From: Drosophila persimilis
Lineage: Eukaryota > Arthropoda > Insecta > Diptera > Drosophilidae
Direction of reading: 5' to 3'
Assembly (NCBI RefSeq): GCF_003286085.1
Contig: NW_020825312.1
Span: 1,178,001 to 1,242,000 of the forward strand
Length of the DNA: 64,000 nucleotides
The translations under genes and the position numbers were made by a program. This document shows, piece by piece, positions 36,101-51,000 of this stretch. Under the pieces are notes generated by a model, which ran no database searches, had not been told where the DNA came from, and worked only from the letters and a program-made list of their open reading frames with translations. Every line of letters starts with the position of its first letter. The first letter of the stretch is position 1.

Positions 36101-37594
36101 ATTAAGCAATACGAAAGCAGCACAAAAACAACAGTTACAGCCACAGCAACAAAACGTTGTCGCCAAGCGAAGAGCGAAAATTTCTGACGAAATAAATGGG
36201 TTGATGGGGATAGTTGGGACGGTCGGTAATACGCCCCGGACAGAGGCTCCAGACAGCTGCCATTTGGACTACTTGGCTGCTGGCATGCCCATTGTTTAGT
36301 CAGTGCCACGTGATGCGCAAATTCACAAACAAAACAGCAAACCGAGCTGGTCAAGAGCAGAGACAACAGCAGTCATCTCTGGCAGCCCAGGCACAGGGGC
36401 ACCGAGGCACGGCACCAGCACCAGCAACAGTCAGCCAACCAGCTATTCCGAGGAACTAAAGATGTAGATGCACAAATATAGATAGATACCGAGATACTAC
36501 TCAGCTGCACTCGAATGTCTGGGCAGAGCAACGCGCTAGATAATGCCACCCAGCCCTGCCCTGCTCTGCCCTGCTCTGCCATTTCCTCGCATTGTCCTGT
36601 AAAATAACTCTGTAATCCCCCAACAGGCCCGGGCTCAAACAACAATCACATTGCCAGCCGTAAGTAGTTGCACAAACTCTCTGTCTCTCCCCTCTGTCTC
36701 AGGCTCTCTATGAAGTCAAACAATGAACATTCATTTGCTGCTGTTTTCTTTTTGTCATTGATTGAGGGAAAATCAGAACAGTTTCTTGGTATAATTTCGT
36801 GAAGAATGAATAGTTAGGAAAGCGCTTAGTTCAAACTGGAATGCTAAAAGGTGTATAGTATGGTTTTCATCATTTTGTTGGACGTTCGGGTTGGAGGCTT
36901 GCAGAAATCGAACTTCTCCTAGGCCGTCACTTCTTTTTCATTGATCCCAATACTCCCCAAGTAATTTACCAAATAATTTACTGCACACAAAGTCCCCGAA
37001 CAATGATTTATCTGAAATATTAAGCAAACTGGAGTTGTCTCCATTTTGTGTATTCGTAGTGCTGTTCTTTTTGTTATGGAGCTGGAAAGAGGCTCTCGAG
37101 TGCGAGAAAACTGCCAAGCGGAGCAAAAGTTTTTGCAGGCTGACATGCCACTTCCTTTCCCCTTCCCCTTCCCCTTACCCTCCCCCTCCCCCATCTTTGG
37201 CCGTTGTCGTTGCCATGTGGCCAAAAAGCGCTGCGAAGCGGAAATGTCAATACAACGGCACTTGCACTTCCGCTGCCTACTTTTGTGCGTTGCCTGCACC
37301 AACTTTGCCTTCAGCCTCCTTCTGATTTTCAGCTCCAGCTACAGCTACAGCTCCAGATACCGATTCAGTGTTCGGATTCCGTGTCTTCATTGTTCCAAAG
37401 CGCCCGACCTGCTGACGTTAACACAAAATGGAAACAAATGGAAGCCGATGGATGCTGTTTCCCAGATTCCAGTTCCCACCCCAGCCAGCATCTGTCTGCT
37501 TAGCAAATTTTCGATTATGATAAATGTGATTTATAAAGAGCGAAAAACTGGATAGTGATAACTCGAAATTTGGGCCATAAAACCCTGTCGTTCC
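27191..37594. other. Gene-free AT-rich DNA with scattered simple repeats
   Basis: I see no gene over this stretch. Simple repeats include CGCACT units at 29293-29316, GCGACA units at 29778-29808, GGCAGA units at about 30240-30270, a CCGTT run at 33483-33502, and a CTTCCCC tract at 37150-37192. Several 100-140 codon frames exist, for example 28996-29418 and 37046-37555, but all cross these repeats and none shows a domain. Confidence 0.5.
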
Positions 37595-37598
37595 CCTC

Positions 37599-37633
<35 letters not shown>
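37595..37633 (+). repeat. CT microsatellite
   Basis: This is a nearly pure (TC)n run interrupted once by TA, about 39 bp. The complementary GA strand would be a good GAGA-factor binding array. Confidence 0.85.
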
Positions 37634-37637
<4 letters not shown>

Positions 37638-40600
37638 TTCGATACAGTTTTAAAATTGTCAACTTGGCTCTTTCACGCATCATCAATTTGCGTTTATTTA
37701 GTGGCTGTTCAAGTTCGGTGGCGCATAGTTTTCTTAGCACCCTGGCAGCTGGAGATGTCTTTTGTTTGTAGGCCATAAATTCAGCTCCTCCCATGGCATA
37801 AATAACGGGTGAGTGAGGCGCACTTTATTTTATCACCATCGCCAGCGGCGACTCCTGCTCCAGGACGATGTCCTTAAGCTGCTTGTGCAATTGCCGCATA
37901 CTTAAGGTAATCTCGGCGAGCGCTGCGCTTACTTCAAATGGCCATTCATCAGACTCGTTGAATGCAAACGGCAAATAAATGGCAACTGTCCCAACTTCTG
38001 CTCCTCTGCTCTGCTCTGCTCTGCTCTGTCTCCTCCTTATTCTCCGTATTCCGAGTTTGCCCCAACAATGGCTGACCGGCCAACAATTGTCATAGAAAAC
38101 TGTCGACTCAACGCAAAGAGCTAGGAGCCGGGATCAGGTCAGGGGACGCGGACCCGGACTCAGGTCCAAGAACTGTAATACTGTAATTGTAATTGTATGT
38201 AGTTGCCCACTTAGCGCTCTTTTGCTTTAATGCGACTTTCCCTCACAACTAACACAAATGCCATTGTTCTCTTTGTGTCGCTTGAAATGTTCTTTCGAAA
38301 ACTAGTTTCATCTAGTTTTCCAGCCATTCTGGAAGGTGCCACGAGGCAGCACAAAGGAATGCTAATTGTCGCTGCATCAAAAACAATTCAATAAACGTTC
38401 TTTAACTTGAGATGAGATTATTGACGGCTGGTTACTGGGGTAAACAAGTATCTTGCTGGGCCAACTGAACGGAGATTTCCTGAGCCACCCAACACTTGAA
38501 CCCCTCTGCAAGTACAGCATATGTGTCTGCCAAGAGGACGACCCGACCCGAACCGACCCGACCCGGGCGCTAAGACAACAATTGCAAACCAGTTTAATCA
38601 CTCTTTGAGGGTCATAACTCAAATTAGGCAACAGCAAGGGGATGGCTGACAAATAGGCCGGGGAAAGGGAAATGGCTATGGCTGCCTTTAAGCGAACTTT
38701 AAGTTGACCAAAATTTGGGTCGCCTTTTGTGAGGAGACGCAGAGCGCAAAGGGCAGTGAGACAATGGGAGCGCGTCTAGCGGAAAACGGAAGCGAGCAAT
38801 GGCGGACAGCGGCCTAATGTACAGTAAAGCGAGTACAGTACAGTATCCACTGGGTGGGTGGATAAATGGTCTTTCCATGGGCCAAACGGAAGCTTTCAAT
38901 TTCAAGCTGCAATGGCGAGTGAGAGAAAAGAAGGAGGACGAAAGCAAGGCGCAGGCAAGTGGCCCAGGACCAGGACCAGTACGAGGACCAATGCGAGGAC
39001 CAGGAGCTACAGCTGGAGCTGCAGCCAAAGTCTCGGACTGCAGCTCAAAGCAGAAAAAGTAATTTATTTCGTATTGCGGTTTTTAACCACATTTTCCACT
39101 TTGTACAACAGCAACGACAGCCGAAAACTGCAGCTACTCGTACCCGTACCGTACCATCTTCATTCCTATCTCCATGGCTATATAAATTTTGCCCAGCTCT
39201 GCGCTGTCCCTGTCTATTTTTTCTCTCAATCCGTTTCGTTCTTCCTCTTTCTCTCCCTATCTCTTGCTCTCGCTCTCTGTGTGTGCCTGCACTACTTTCT
39301 GCTCGATAAAAAGGGCTCAAATGCGGTTCCGTTTTTCTTTTGCCGTTTCGTCGCCTCCTTTTCAGCACATTTCCAGCCATTTCTTTTTAGCTTCGCACAA
39401 AATTTCACCGTTCAAATTGCATTTGACCTAGCCACAAAAAAATAAGAAAAAATTGCAAAGCGAGATGAGAGAGGAGAAGAGTATTTTCTATTTCTGTTTT
39501 GTTGGCCACTTTTTTGCACCTTGCCACGCAAATTGCATTACTATGAAGTTATGAGCGACAAGTGTGCGAATGTGAATCTCTGAGAAGCTGAAAAAAACTC
39601 CTTGCTCCTCTGGCATTTCTTGAGCCTCTAACCATAAGCGAGATATATGTGAAAATATTTCTGTGGAGTCTTTTTTTGGCATGGCTTTCCCTGCATAGAC
39701 AGGCGGCTTATTCTGCTATTCAACCAGAAGTGATGGCACGTTTTTCTCCCTACAGACAACTGTGGTGGTTCTTGCTTTTTGTTTGCTGATGGAAAATAGT
39801 TTTTAATAGTTCATACAAAACAATTTGTATAAAACAGTATCAATGGGACCTTGTAAAATATTTGCCCTCCATATTTCGGTTGGTTATTTACATTCTTTAT
39901 CTTTAGATTACAGATGAAAGATTGCCTAATAAATCCCCTGTTTCTCTTGGGATTTCAAGCCTTTCAATAGATTGTCCACATCCGTCGAATAAAAACAAAA
40001 AAGGAAAATTCGAGTCAATTGCGAGTACAATTACTGAAAGAGTCCCAGTGCCAGCAAACAAAGCCAAACGAAACAATATTATTTCCCAGGATAATTAGAT
40101 TTCCCCATGTCGTAGACAAGGGGACAACAAAAGAAGCAAAGGGAAAACAAACAAAGAGAACCAACGAGGCGAAAGTACGGGAGAGAAGATCCGAAGAAAG
40201 CCCATTGATTACAGTGTGAGAAATTGTACTCAAAGTTGAATGGAATGAAGTGGCGCTGCTGCAATCAAGCCGTTTAATGTGCAGTTAGGAGCAAAGTGGA
40301 GCTGCCATCGGAATAGCGGAATAGAGGAATAGCGCCTTCAGTCCCAGGGAGGGGGTGTTTGACTGCTGGTAAAGCAAATTCAATTGCCTCTGACATGGAG
40401 GCTGCCAAAACCCAACCAGTGGCGCAGAGAGGGAAGGTGAGCACACGGCTGGAGAAGGAGGTTCTGAAGGAGACGCTGATCGATTTCACGCTTCAAACAG
40501 ACTCCAGACCCCTTACCCCAGACCCGAGACCCCAGACCCAGACGTGCTCAGAGGCAGCTACCTTTCAAGTTTCTATTATCCTGTTGCTGGTGCCGGTTCT

Positions 40601-43600
40601 GCAATTCAAGACTTGACTTTTAGCCGTGACCAGGACTCGAGCGGCCAGGGGTCTGTTCAAGTGCATTAGTGACTTCTCCTGCACATTCTCTTACTTTTCT
40701 TACTTTTTCTTGAACACATTTCGATACCACTTTGTTGCTCGATTAGCAATATCTCTTTGGTAAACGAGTTTGCCATTGCCACATGCCCGCTAATAAGGTC
40801 ACCAAAAAATAGTTCGGGTCCAACTCATGAAGGCGGAAGAAGAAGAAAAACGAGCAATAAGGTTTTTAAATGTACTCCGTTCACATGAATACAGAAATAC
40901 CTTCAAAGGATGTTTGTTTCAGTCCTTTTTGACCCAATTGTAGGATTAAAGCACATTTTCGGGTATCTTAGTCTCGGTATCTCTGATAATTACTCTTAAA
41001 AGATTATTTTAGGATTTAGTTCTGTGTTGCTTCAATTATTTCATTCGTTTGTTTGCCGAAGAATTTATTCAATTTATTTCCAATGAAAATCGTCAATCTT
41101 CCAAACGCCTAAACCACATCGAAAGCATCCATCTGATCCCAAGCATGTTAGCCAAATTAAGTAAATGCAAATTTGTATTTTATTTATCAAAAGAGATTCC
41201 CCTTCGGAAAACAATGGCGAACACAATCTCTATGCAAACTCTGGAGGATCCCGCTGAATTCCGTTCAGGGTCAGTGCAAAGGTGAGATGGAGGCGGAGCT
41301 GGAGCCGGAGCCGGAGCCGGAGCCAAGTCAAAAATGTGCTCTCTTAAATATTTGCATATTAATGCAGGCATATTGTGTGTGTGCCTTTGTGTGTATGGCT
41401 GTGTTTGTATTATGTCGGTGTGAACTGCTGACCCCTTTTGTCATTGGTGTTGTTGTTGTTGTTGGGGCTGGAATTTTGCGTCATCGTGGCACTCGTGCAG
41501 ACAGCTCAAACATTTACATACAAAAGTATGAAGAAAAATAGGAAAAAGAAAATGAAAATGAAAAGCAGTCAAAGGGATGAGGGGAAAATTTAAACAAGGC
41601 AACGCATCTGCATAAGGGATGCCCTGTGCATGAGAGTCATGACTTGGAAGAGAAAACAGTGACAATGAAGGCAGTTGATTAAGTCGTCCCTTTATCGGTT
41701 ACTCCCTACGAATATTCGAACAATATCGCTTGAAATACAAGTCTAACACTTGCTCAGCTTTAATTTAAATCAATGTACAAAATGCCCCTTGGGCAGGTCA
41801 AAGGAGCAGGAGCAGGGGCAGGAGCAGGAGCAGAAGCAGGAGCCTTCTCTTGTTACTAATTTCCATGAGACGTGACTTTCCAGCGTTTCCCCTGATCAAA
41901 TCACGGACACACAGGTTTTCCATGCTGGCCATCTCCAGTGCGACAGCCTCCCGCTCTCTCTCACTCTCTCTCAGAATTTTCCCTTCTCTGCGTGCGAGTG
42001 TGTGTCCCTTTCGGCATATCCTTTTGTAAATTGTTACATTTTCGCACGTGTGAATGTTTTTTTCTCTCATTTGCCTTGGACCTCTGCCTAATGCGTGTGC
42101 TTCGGTCTGCTTCGGTGTGCGAGTGTAAATTGAGGAGCTTTGGTTGTGCTCACCTTTTATGCCATTTCTCCTTTCAGTTCTTTTGTGCACATTTTCGCAT
42201 CTCCAAGTGTGACCCGCTGTATGTGTGCGTTTGCGTGTGCGTGTGTGGGAGAGCCATTAGGACACTGGCCTAAAATGAATTTCCATGTGTTTTAATGGAC
42301 TTTTCGGGTTAAGTCGGATATCATTTTTCCTTTGCGCAAGCTGAAATGGAACTCCTTAATTGGTTGGGTGAGGCATTTGGAATGGACTTGCAGAGGAATT
42401 AAGTAGCCGAATATAACTCTTGTGGCATCTACTGGAAAACAGAGTTTGAAAATTCATTGGAATATGTATTGGGAATTAACAGGAGGAAGAATTAACCATG
42501 TAAGAAAAGTAAAGCTGTCAAAGAATGCTGAACGCTGTGTGCTTCCAGAATGATCCTTCTTCTCATTTCCCTATCATACCTTTAGCATGGCTTCTCTCAT
42601 GAATACAACATTATGATAAAGTATTTTAATATTGTTCCACCTTCAAGGATATTTACAGAATCACAAGAAAACCAATATTTTTGTGTATGAGCTGGCAGAC
42701 GGTATCCGGATTTCCATAAAATAAAACAAATACGAAGCTAAAGTCAACGTTCCGACTCCAAGATGCCCGATATTCGGTATTCAGTGACTACAATACTCAC
42801 ACATTTTATACATTATATCTCCATATAGCTTCGAGCCAAAGCAGGATAAAATATCTACACTAAGAAGCTTCTGAGACCTCAAAGAAAATAAGTCTAAGTA
42901 TGGCTGTTTACCTTGTGAATAAGAGGGTTTTTAGGCACGGTTGCCGGACTATTTACTCCTCGCTCATGACTAAATATATTATCAAATTTTCCTGAATCGA
43001 CCGCATATGATGATAGTGCTGTGGTAGAAAACAACTCCCTCTGCCTGTTACATACATAGTCGCCAATACATTAAACCCTTCATGTCTAGAGCCAGGGGGT
43101 ACAAAAACCAAGTAATCGTAGACACTATCGAAAGCCCAGTCCTGGGTAAATATGCAAACTTTGTGCACCATTCCCAATCCCCATACGAAAACTGCTTGCC
43201 TATGCAAATACTCGTACTCGTAGCAGAGGGCCGAACGGCCCAAGCGGCGCTCCCAGGACGAACTCTAATGGCGAACCTCTACGGGCCATGCATAGATGAT
43301 GGTAGAGTCTACCCACCACAATAACAATTGAAAGCAGAGTTCGCTCCACTCGTTTTTCCCCTAGGTAAACGGGTTGAATAAAAATCGAGAGGGAAACAAA
43401 TACACACACAGACGCACAGAAAAAGAAAGAACAAAGGGCTCGAGTGGGAGTTGGAGTGGGAGTGGCATCATGAAAGTAAACTAATTAAAATGAAATGAAT
43501 TCGAAAAGTTCTTCGACATTTGGGGCTATAACTTAGCATTAATGCAGCAAACGTAATATACTAGCAGTTGTGGTCCGCCGCAGAATTTACGACCGCAATA

Positions 43601-44520
43601 ATAGTCATGGAAATAGTGGAATTCTAAATTCGAGTAATAAAAATATGTCCCACAGTCAAATGGTATAATTCTGTGTTCAAATTTATTTATGTCTGGTTTT
43701 GGCGCGTGTCTCTGAGCTAGAAAACAATCGACTGTCAACGCCCTACAGGCCCATAAACTCCACATAAAGTATCGACTTTCAATATCATTATTTTTTGGCC
43801 ATCAATCGGGCCACGTTTCGCATGGTCGGGTGAATATGACACATTGCCAGTGGCATAAACATTTAATTTGGATACGTTTCAGCCATATGCAGTCGCTGCA
43901 ATTACTCAAAGACATCAAAACCCAACACGTTTTATAATCCACTATTTCTGATAACTCAAACTGGTATATTTTATAATTGACAGTAGCTGTCAGAAAGTTG
44001 TCACATCGAAAAGTTGTCATATTGATTTGCTAATAATTTGCAAAACTTTGCAGTGGTCGAATTTGTGTTACAGCCTTGCCAATAAATTTAAATCATGACT
44101 GGGAAAATACCCATAGACAGTCTTTACAAACAACAACATATTGTAAAATGATGTTTTCTCGTTCCAAGAGTTGTTTGCCAAAGTTGTTCATTTAATAATC
44201 TTGTTGTTTGTTGCATGCTGACACACACGCAACACTTCAGTGAATCCACTTGATTCTGGTCCCAGATGTGCTCAGCACCGCTGCTGAAGTGTCAAACTTT
44301 CATGTCCAGCAAATATTAACATAATTAGATACTTGATAATATAATTAAGGAACGCTGTGATTCGGTGTGATTATTTAGGTTGCAGTTCATGATGATAATC
44401 GATTTTGTATCCATCTCTACCTGGATTTATGTGGAATATTCCCATCTGATCAAGTACATCTAAGAGTCCTCTGCACATCCATCGGGCGAGCGAAACACAG
44501 TCTTATATCTAAACCATTTT
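37634..44520. repeat. Gene-free DNA, microsatellite-rich
   Basis: No gene is supported. Repeats include CTGCT at 38004-38028, ACCCG units at 38538-38566, a GGACCAGGACCA-type tract at about 38966-39005, (GGAGCC)4 at 41301-41324, (TTG)n at 41447-41465, and GGAGCAGGAGCAG at 41803-41843. The 195-codon frame at 38858-39445 is translated low complexity. The DNA at 42.4-44.5 kb is AT-rich and featureless to my eye. Confidence 0.55.
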
Positions 44521-45080
44521 TATACCCAATACTCAAAATGAGTATAGGAGATTTGTGGTGAAAATGGTTGTGTGTAACGTCCAAAAGGAATCGTTTCCGA
44601 TCCCATAAAGTACATATATTCTTGATCAGCATCGATAGCCGAGTCCATTGAGCCCTGTCTGCCCGTCCGTCAGTCCGTCCCTATGAGCGCCTAGTGCTCA
44701 AAGACTGTAAGAGCTAGAGCAACGACATTTTGTATCCAAACTTCTGAAATATGTCACTATTACACGTATATTTTAAAATTTCGGCCCACCCCTTTCTGCC
44801 CCCGCAAAGGACGAAAATCGGTGGCAACAATATTGAAGATACGAGAAAATTACCATATCTATCAGATTGCCGAATCTGGATCGGATCGGATTATTATTAT
44901 AGCCAAAAGTAAGAAAGCAGTCGCTACGCAGCGCCCGACGACACGCTCAGACTGATTTTCTGTCTCTCTCGCACGCCCTCGTTGTCGTGTCGTGCAATGT
45001 TAGTGTGGAGGAGAGCCATACTGACTAAGTATCGGGTATAAATAAAGAGTTGCGGTCACCGCAGCAACTCACAACATTCC
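44521..45080 (+). mobile_element. Near-complete DINE-1 (INE-1-like, Helitron-related) element
   Basis: The element starts TATACCCAATACTCAAAATG. It carries the family's GTCCGTCCC-type tract and the stretch GATTGCCGAATCTGGATCGG. Near its 3' end is the inverted subterminal motif ending CTAAGTATCGGGTATA at 45040. A stem-loop follows, with arms GAGTTGC at 45047-45053 and GCAACTC at 45064-45070. That order (subterminal inverted repeats, then a 3' hairpin) is the structure known for DINE-1 elements, which are non-autonomous and have no coding capacity. The exact 3' end is uncertain by about 10 bp. Confidence 0.82.
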
Positions 45081-48000
45081 CCGTCGTTTTGTTTGCCATT
45101 CCTCTCATATCATGCAATAAATTTCTTATTATCTTATCTTTAACTATCAAATAATTTTAATTCTAATAGTGGATTTTTCGTTTTCATACCGGTGTTTTTA
45201 CACCGGTCATATGACCTGGGCTTCAGGCAAAAGTGTAATCACAGTAGAAACAAAGAGCGAGAATTAGATATGGAAAAGGATAGAGAAGGTTAGATAGCCA
45301 GAAGGAGAGAGTTGGCTGATTGTTGAATATTTAAACTACTACTAATAGAATAATAAAACTTACAAGATCCCTATGTGAGTAATCCACTCAATTCTGCTCA
45401 GAGCTTCCGGAAGATATAGACTGAATTAATGTCACAGAAGAAGATTAATCTATATTCGGTTTAAATTTTAGGGAGCCTCAATTAAAGAACGTTTACCATA
45501 TTTTAATTGTTTTGTTAGATGGTTCTAAAATGAAGAAATATATATGGAATATGATCGATTTATAATTGATTTACATATATCTTATGTTACATATCCTATG
45601 CGTCTGTTCCATGCTGTTTTACCATACCAGCCATTCATTTAAATTTTTATTCCCTGGTACTGCTACTCCTTTCTTTCCTGGCAATCTCTTTAATCAATTT
45701 TCAGGTTGATAAATATTTTCTTGGACAATTGAAACATTGTTGCTCGATGGCCCAACCCCAGCAACAATGCCAATGCCTGATGCTGGTTGCCGATGGCAAA
45801 GCAACTGCAACACTTGAATTCCATTTTGCTCTATTGCTACGTTATTTCTCTCCTGGTCCACATTTTTTTTAGCCTTCCTCTCTTTTCTGGCAGCCTCTGG
45901 TGCAGGTTTACCACCACAGCATCCAGCTAATCCAGACGATCCAAGTGAGCTAGCATTTTCCCAGTGCCGCAGCCTCTTCGTACCACCACCTCACGTTACC
46001 CCACCCCACTATTATACCCCGACATTGTCACAAAAGATGACAGTTGGGCTGGCAAAACGTATATCACAATGTCTGGAGATGGACCTGTAGAAGGACGAGT
46101 AGGAGGAGGAGGAGGAGGCGAAGGAGCAAAAGGCGGACATATGACAGCTTCTGTGTGCGGTACAAAAAGTGCAAGTAGCCGGAGAAATACAAAATGCTTC
46201 CCACTGCACAGAATGTGATAAACTATGACAGTCTTCCTCTTGTCGGGTCCGTTAGATCAGCTTTGGGCTGGGTGACCAAATGCTTGGCGGGAGCGGAGAC
46301 AATTGCTGGGCATTTGTCACGTTTTTCTTCGCATTCTCTCTGACGTTTGCCATTTTGTAGGCCTGCTGTCGTTCTTTAAGTTGATCTTGGGGCGAGGTAC
46401 TTGAATGGCTACGAATATATATTTCAATAATTCCATTAGCTGAACGAAACCACGGAACAAGGAGCCCGTTTCAGTGAGATATTTGCATCGTAGTTGAGTT
46501 GGATTAGCAGGTAATCATCATTCCTGAGGAACATTCTGGGCATAGTCTCCCAATTCACCGTCGGAGTTGCCCATCACATGATTAGAATTGCATGAGGCAG
46601 GAGGCAAGGAGTGCATGGAGTGCATGGAGTGAATGGAGTGTGGGAGTCCCAGGAACGATTGCAGGAGCGACTGAGCTCAAAGCAGCCCAATTGTTTTGGT
46701 CATGGGATACGAATACCCCAACTAAGCGGTTTCTAATTTGCCATTTGCCATTGCTTGCATTTACGCATTCAAGCAAATTGTAATACAATTAGCGTCATTT
46801 ACATGGCATTTTGCATGCCAGCCAACTGCTTGCATACACCCACATTCCGCCACCCAAACACACCCACACACAGATGTACATCTGTGTCTTTGTCTGCTTT
46901 CCAGCATGCGTGTGTATCTGTGTGAAAGCAGCTTAGACCAGACACTTTGGTGGGTAATGGAAATCCCCCTGATAACCGCCTCGGCCATAACCTCTTCCCA
47001 GGGCCTTTTCTGTGCCCCAACCCGTCGCTGCGTTTCAATCAGCTGTCAGCTTATTAAATAATAATATCCTCGGAGGGCCACCCAAGTGAGCTGGTTATCG
47101 CTTTCAAGGCAGGGTTTTAAATGAGCTTAGAGTGGATTTTCTTCATTTAGCACTTTAAGCAGGTTGGGTAAGAAAAGGTTTTCCAACCAAACAACGACCA
47201 GTCCATGCAAGTTTTCTTGACCCCTTTCTTCGTAAACCCCTTTCAAAGTTTAGATACTTAAGCTTCAAGTGTTTACTGGACATTGCACGTAAAAAATAGA
47301 TGCACTGGCACTGGCATCCCACTGACCACAGCAGCAGCTGCAGTTGAGAATGTTCACTCATTGTGGTGCTGGCTGACGTAGAGTCCTTCTCATCCTCGTC
47401 CTCGTCGTTGTCCTTATCCCCATCCGCATCCACATCCCCATCCTCGTTACTGTTAATCCTTCATCCTCACATGGCGTTAAGGCACACAGCTGGCAGAGGC
47501 AACCTTAAAGCGGCCAAATTGCAGTTAGCTCTTTCAGAGCCAGCCTGTCGCACAAAAGGCAATGCAGATGCTCGGAAAAAAGAAGCCATGAGAGGGAAAA
47601 TCTCTCCATGTATGGCACTGGGCACTGTGAGTGGAGATAAACAAAAACCGAATTTGTCGTGAAAAGCAGAGTGGCAAAACATTTATTTTTTTGCCACCAA
47701 GCCACACTGCTGTGTACTTGGCTCACTCTAGCCCAAAAACCACAAAACCCCAACGGCTTTCAAGCTTTCGGACAGCTGCTATTCACTCGACTCGTTCCTG
47801 CCTCGGAAAAGCCAGTAAAAAAAACTCCCAAGCCCAAAAAGAAAACAATTTAATTTAATTGGAAGCAAACTGAATTATGGGAGGGAGCTCGTGAACTAAT
47901 ATTACTTTTCAGAAACATTAACATATTTCTTTTCGAGGCATCTGCTGCTGTCCAACAAACCAATCAAAATCACGTCAAGGTCCGAAACTCTGGCGCAAAG

Positions 48001-51000
48001 TTTCCACTTGTGTGTATGCAAATCGCTGCCGACTAATTTAAGGTTTGTATGACAGCCGCAAATTAATTCAAACAAAATGATCAGCATAAAGCAAACGGCA
48101 ACTGCCGCAATGGGAGAGCCGTGGAGAGCTTCCCGTAGTTTTCAGGGACCGCAATTCATTGTTAGTCTTACTCGTATATGTGCCGCAATATATATTCCAT
48201 AATATATTCAATTGTGTGGCATACCAGTCACAAATGCTGATACTGATGCAGATGCATATACAGACAGAGCAGCAGGTGCAGGTGCAGGTGCAAGCAGCAG
48301 CAGAGAGAGAGAGAGACCTGCATGCACCGTGCATATCATTTGGGTTGGGGGTCAGCTCTAGTTCAGTGGGTCAGGCGAGGTCACGTAAACAGGAGCAGAA
48401 CAGCAATTGAATAAATAATGCGCACCAGTCAAAAATTCATCAGGCTATTCCGTTTTATGGACCGCAGTTAAAAGTCAAGAGAGATATCAAGTCAAGAGCA
48501 TAAATCATTTATGTTAGAACATACAGTCGGAAATAGGTAAGAGAGTTTCGATCCTCAGATCTCCCTTCTAGATTAATGCCATCTTAATCCCAATATGATA
48601 TTCAACAGACAAGTATTCTTTTCAGAATTAAAGCCTATCGCTTCTCCCCGATGTGTCACAATAGCCTCAACTGTTGCTGGTGCTTCTGTTCTGGTCATTG
48701 ATGGTCATCGGCATTGGAAGGCATCATTCAGAAAGCATTTGTCAGCACAAAGATCCAATGTCTGGACTTCCATTTGTGTCGCTTGTCAGCGATGAGTTCG
48801 GTTTCTATTACACCCAAATCCAGCTGGCAGATATCTATATATATCATCAGCAGCTGTGCGATAATCAGTCAAGCCATTGAGCTGGGCTAGCTATGCCGGT
48901 CTCCGTGACATGTGACTCTTGCCAGAGAGCCTGTCTCCATCTCTCCATCTCTGCATCGATTCTCGTACATGGCGCTCGCACTTGGCTCGCTTGTCACGTA
49001 GCCCAAAGTCGCCATTTTTGTTTGATTTATTTACCTTCTGGCCACCGCTATGCTCTGGCCAGCGTGGCAACTGTTAACTGTCATTCAGACGCAGTGGGAA
49101 TGATGATGTTGCTTGCCTCTCCCAGTTGGTGCTAGCCGGGATTGAGCCCACAGAATTTGTGTTCATGTAGCGGACCTGTTTTTGGCCCTCTCTCCTACTT
49201 CCGCATGCCGCATGCCGAAAATATCTAAGCGTCACGGCTGACTGACTACGACCATCAGGTGAGTAGGCGAGCAGGTGAGTGGGTGATTTTTTCGCTGTCC
49301 GGTGTCTTGGTTTTCCACTGACATGCATGTGGGTTTTGTGGTTTTACGTACCGCACGCCGCGGCGTATGCGTGTCGTATATTTGCTATGCTCTTTCAGGG
49401 CGCAAATTCAATTTGTGTCCTAACCTCACTTGCCACAGATGTCTGTTTATTCAACAAGGTACTCTCCCTATCCCTGCCTCAACTTCTTAGATTTTCGGTT
49501 GAGGTTCAATTCGGCCCCTGTTATGGAAGTATACGTGCATTTTTAAAGAGCTAAGAGAGCCAAATGTCGTAACTTGTCTTGTGGTGCCTGTAATATTTTC
49601 AAACAGCGCCACAACCTTTTAAACAGATCTTGATCGACTTAACCCATGATAGAGATTTTAAACGATTAGTTGGACTTTTTGAGCTGTTTCTCCCACTGGC
49701 AAAGTACGAGTATATTATATTAATTCGAAAGTGTCTCTGGCATGAGGCGACTCCAGATGAAGTATACGCCATGTGTTGCCGCAGCCAATTTTCGACGTTG
49801 TCCAAAGCGAAATTTGCACCAACAAATTGCAAAGTTATTAAGTTTATTAAAAAAACTCGCACAATGGCAACAAAGACATCGGCGAAGGCAACGTAAATTC
49901 CATTTTGTTCTCCGCTTAACTTTAGCAGTGCTGCTGCTGTTGCAATTCTGCATAATTTACTTGAAGCATTTCGTAAACAATGCCCTTGTCTCGTCCCATG
50001 CCCATGCCCATGCCCATGCCGGCCTCCGTGCAGCTGAAGCTTGTTCAGTTGCAGGCGTCGGCAAGTTGCAAGTTTTTCGCTGATGCTCGTTAATGTTTGG
50101 CAGCCCTACTTCCAGCACCAACTCCCTTTCATTACCAACTAACGCAACAGCATCCAACATCATTTGGGCGCCCTTAGTCGGCTGTCACTTGCGATTGTTT
50201 CTAGACATTTGCGAGAATTGTCTGGCCATTGGTGTCTGGATCGTTATGTGTTTTGCCAATTTGCTCCTGCAGCACTGCCACTGCCCCTGCCGCTAGCCCT
50301 CCCACCCGACCATTGTCTTGCTTATATTCGCATTTAAAATTTCCTCAAGTTTTGGAGAGCGGAAAACTTTTCTCCGATGTTTGTTTGAAATTGTTTTTAA
50401 TGACTTCACATTTCTTGCAATTTGTTTCGCTCTCGATTCTTGACAAATGTTGACAAGCTTTTTCCTTCCCAATTGGGTCAGTGGCATCTAATGAATCGTT
50501 AATCTCTCTCTGGGAGATACAAATAGCTGCATCTCAGATAGGGCTTTCTTATCAATTTTTACCACCCTGTGGCACAAAGGACGAAAGCAGAAGGTCGAAG
50601 GACGAAGGACTACTTCCTGGCATAAAATACTCGTAGCTGTAGAGGAAAGAACGAAAGTTTCAGAGATTGCCAGGTAAATTTCTGCTCACATTTTCTACAT
50701 TAGTCAGCATTAAAAATTTATTTGCTTTGAGTAGATTACACGCACCCACCACAACACAGCACAACTGTGGCGGAATGGTGAGATGGTGGGAGGTTGCAAC
50801 AAGAAATAACGGCTTCTAAAGTTTCATCCTCGCTTTTTTTCCATATTCCCTGCTAACCACATCGCACCGCAAGATAGAGAGAGAGAGCTGCAAGAAGCAG
50901 AGAAGGAGCAGAGAAAAATGCACGCCGGCTCTGGCAGAGTTGTGTTGCGGTGGGTGGGTGGTAATGGTGCTGTCGGTCGATGGGCATGGTAATGCCGAAG

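Noticed and set aside
38858-39445. 195-codon plus-strand frame
   Set aside because: It is the longest frame in the desert, but it reads through GGACCAGG and TCTCTC low-complexity tracts, has no domain, and overlaps equally long frames in other phases.
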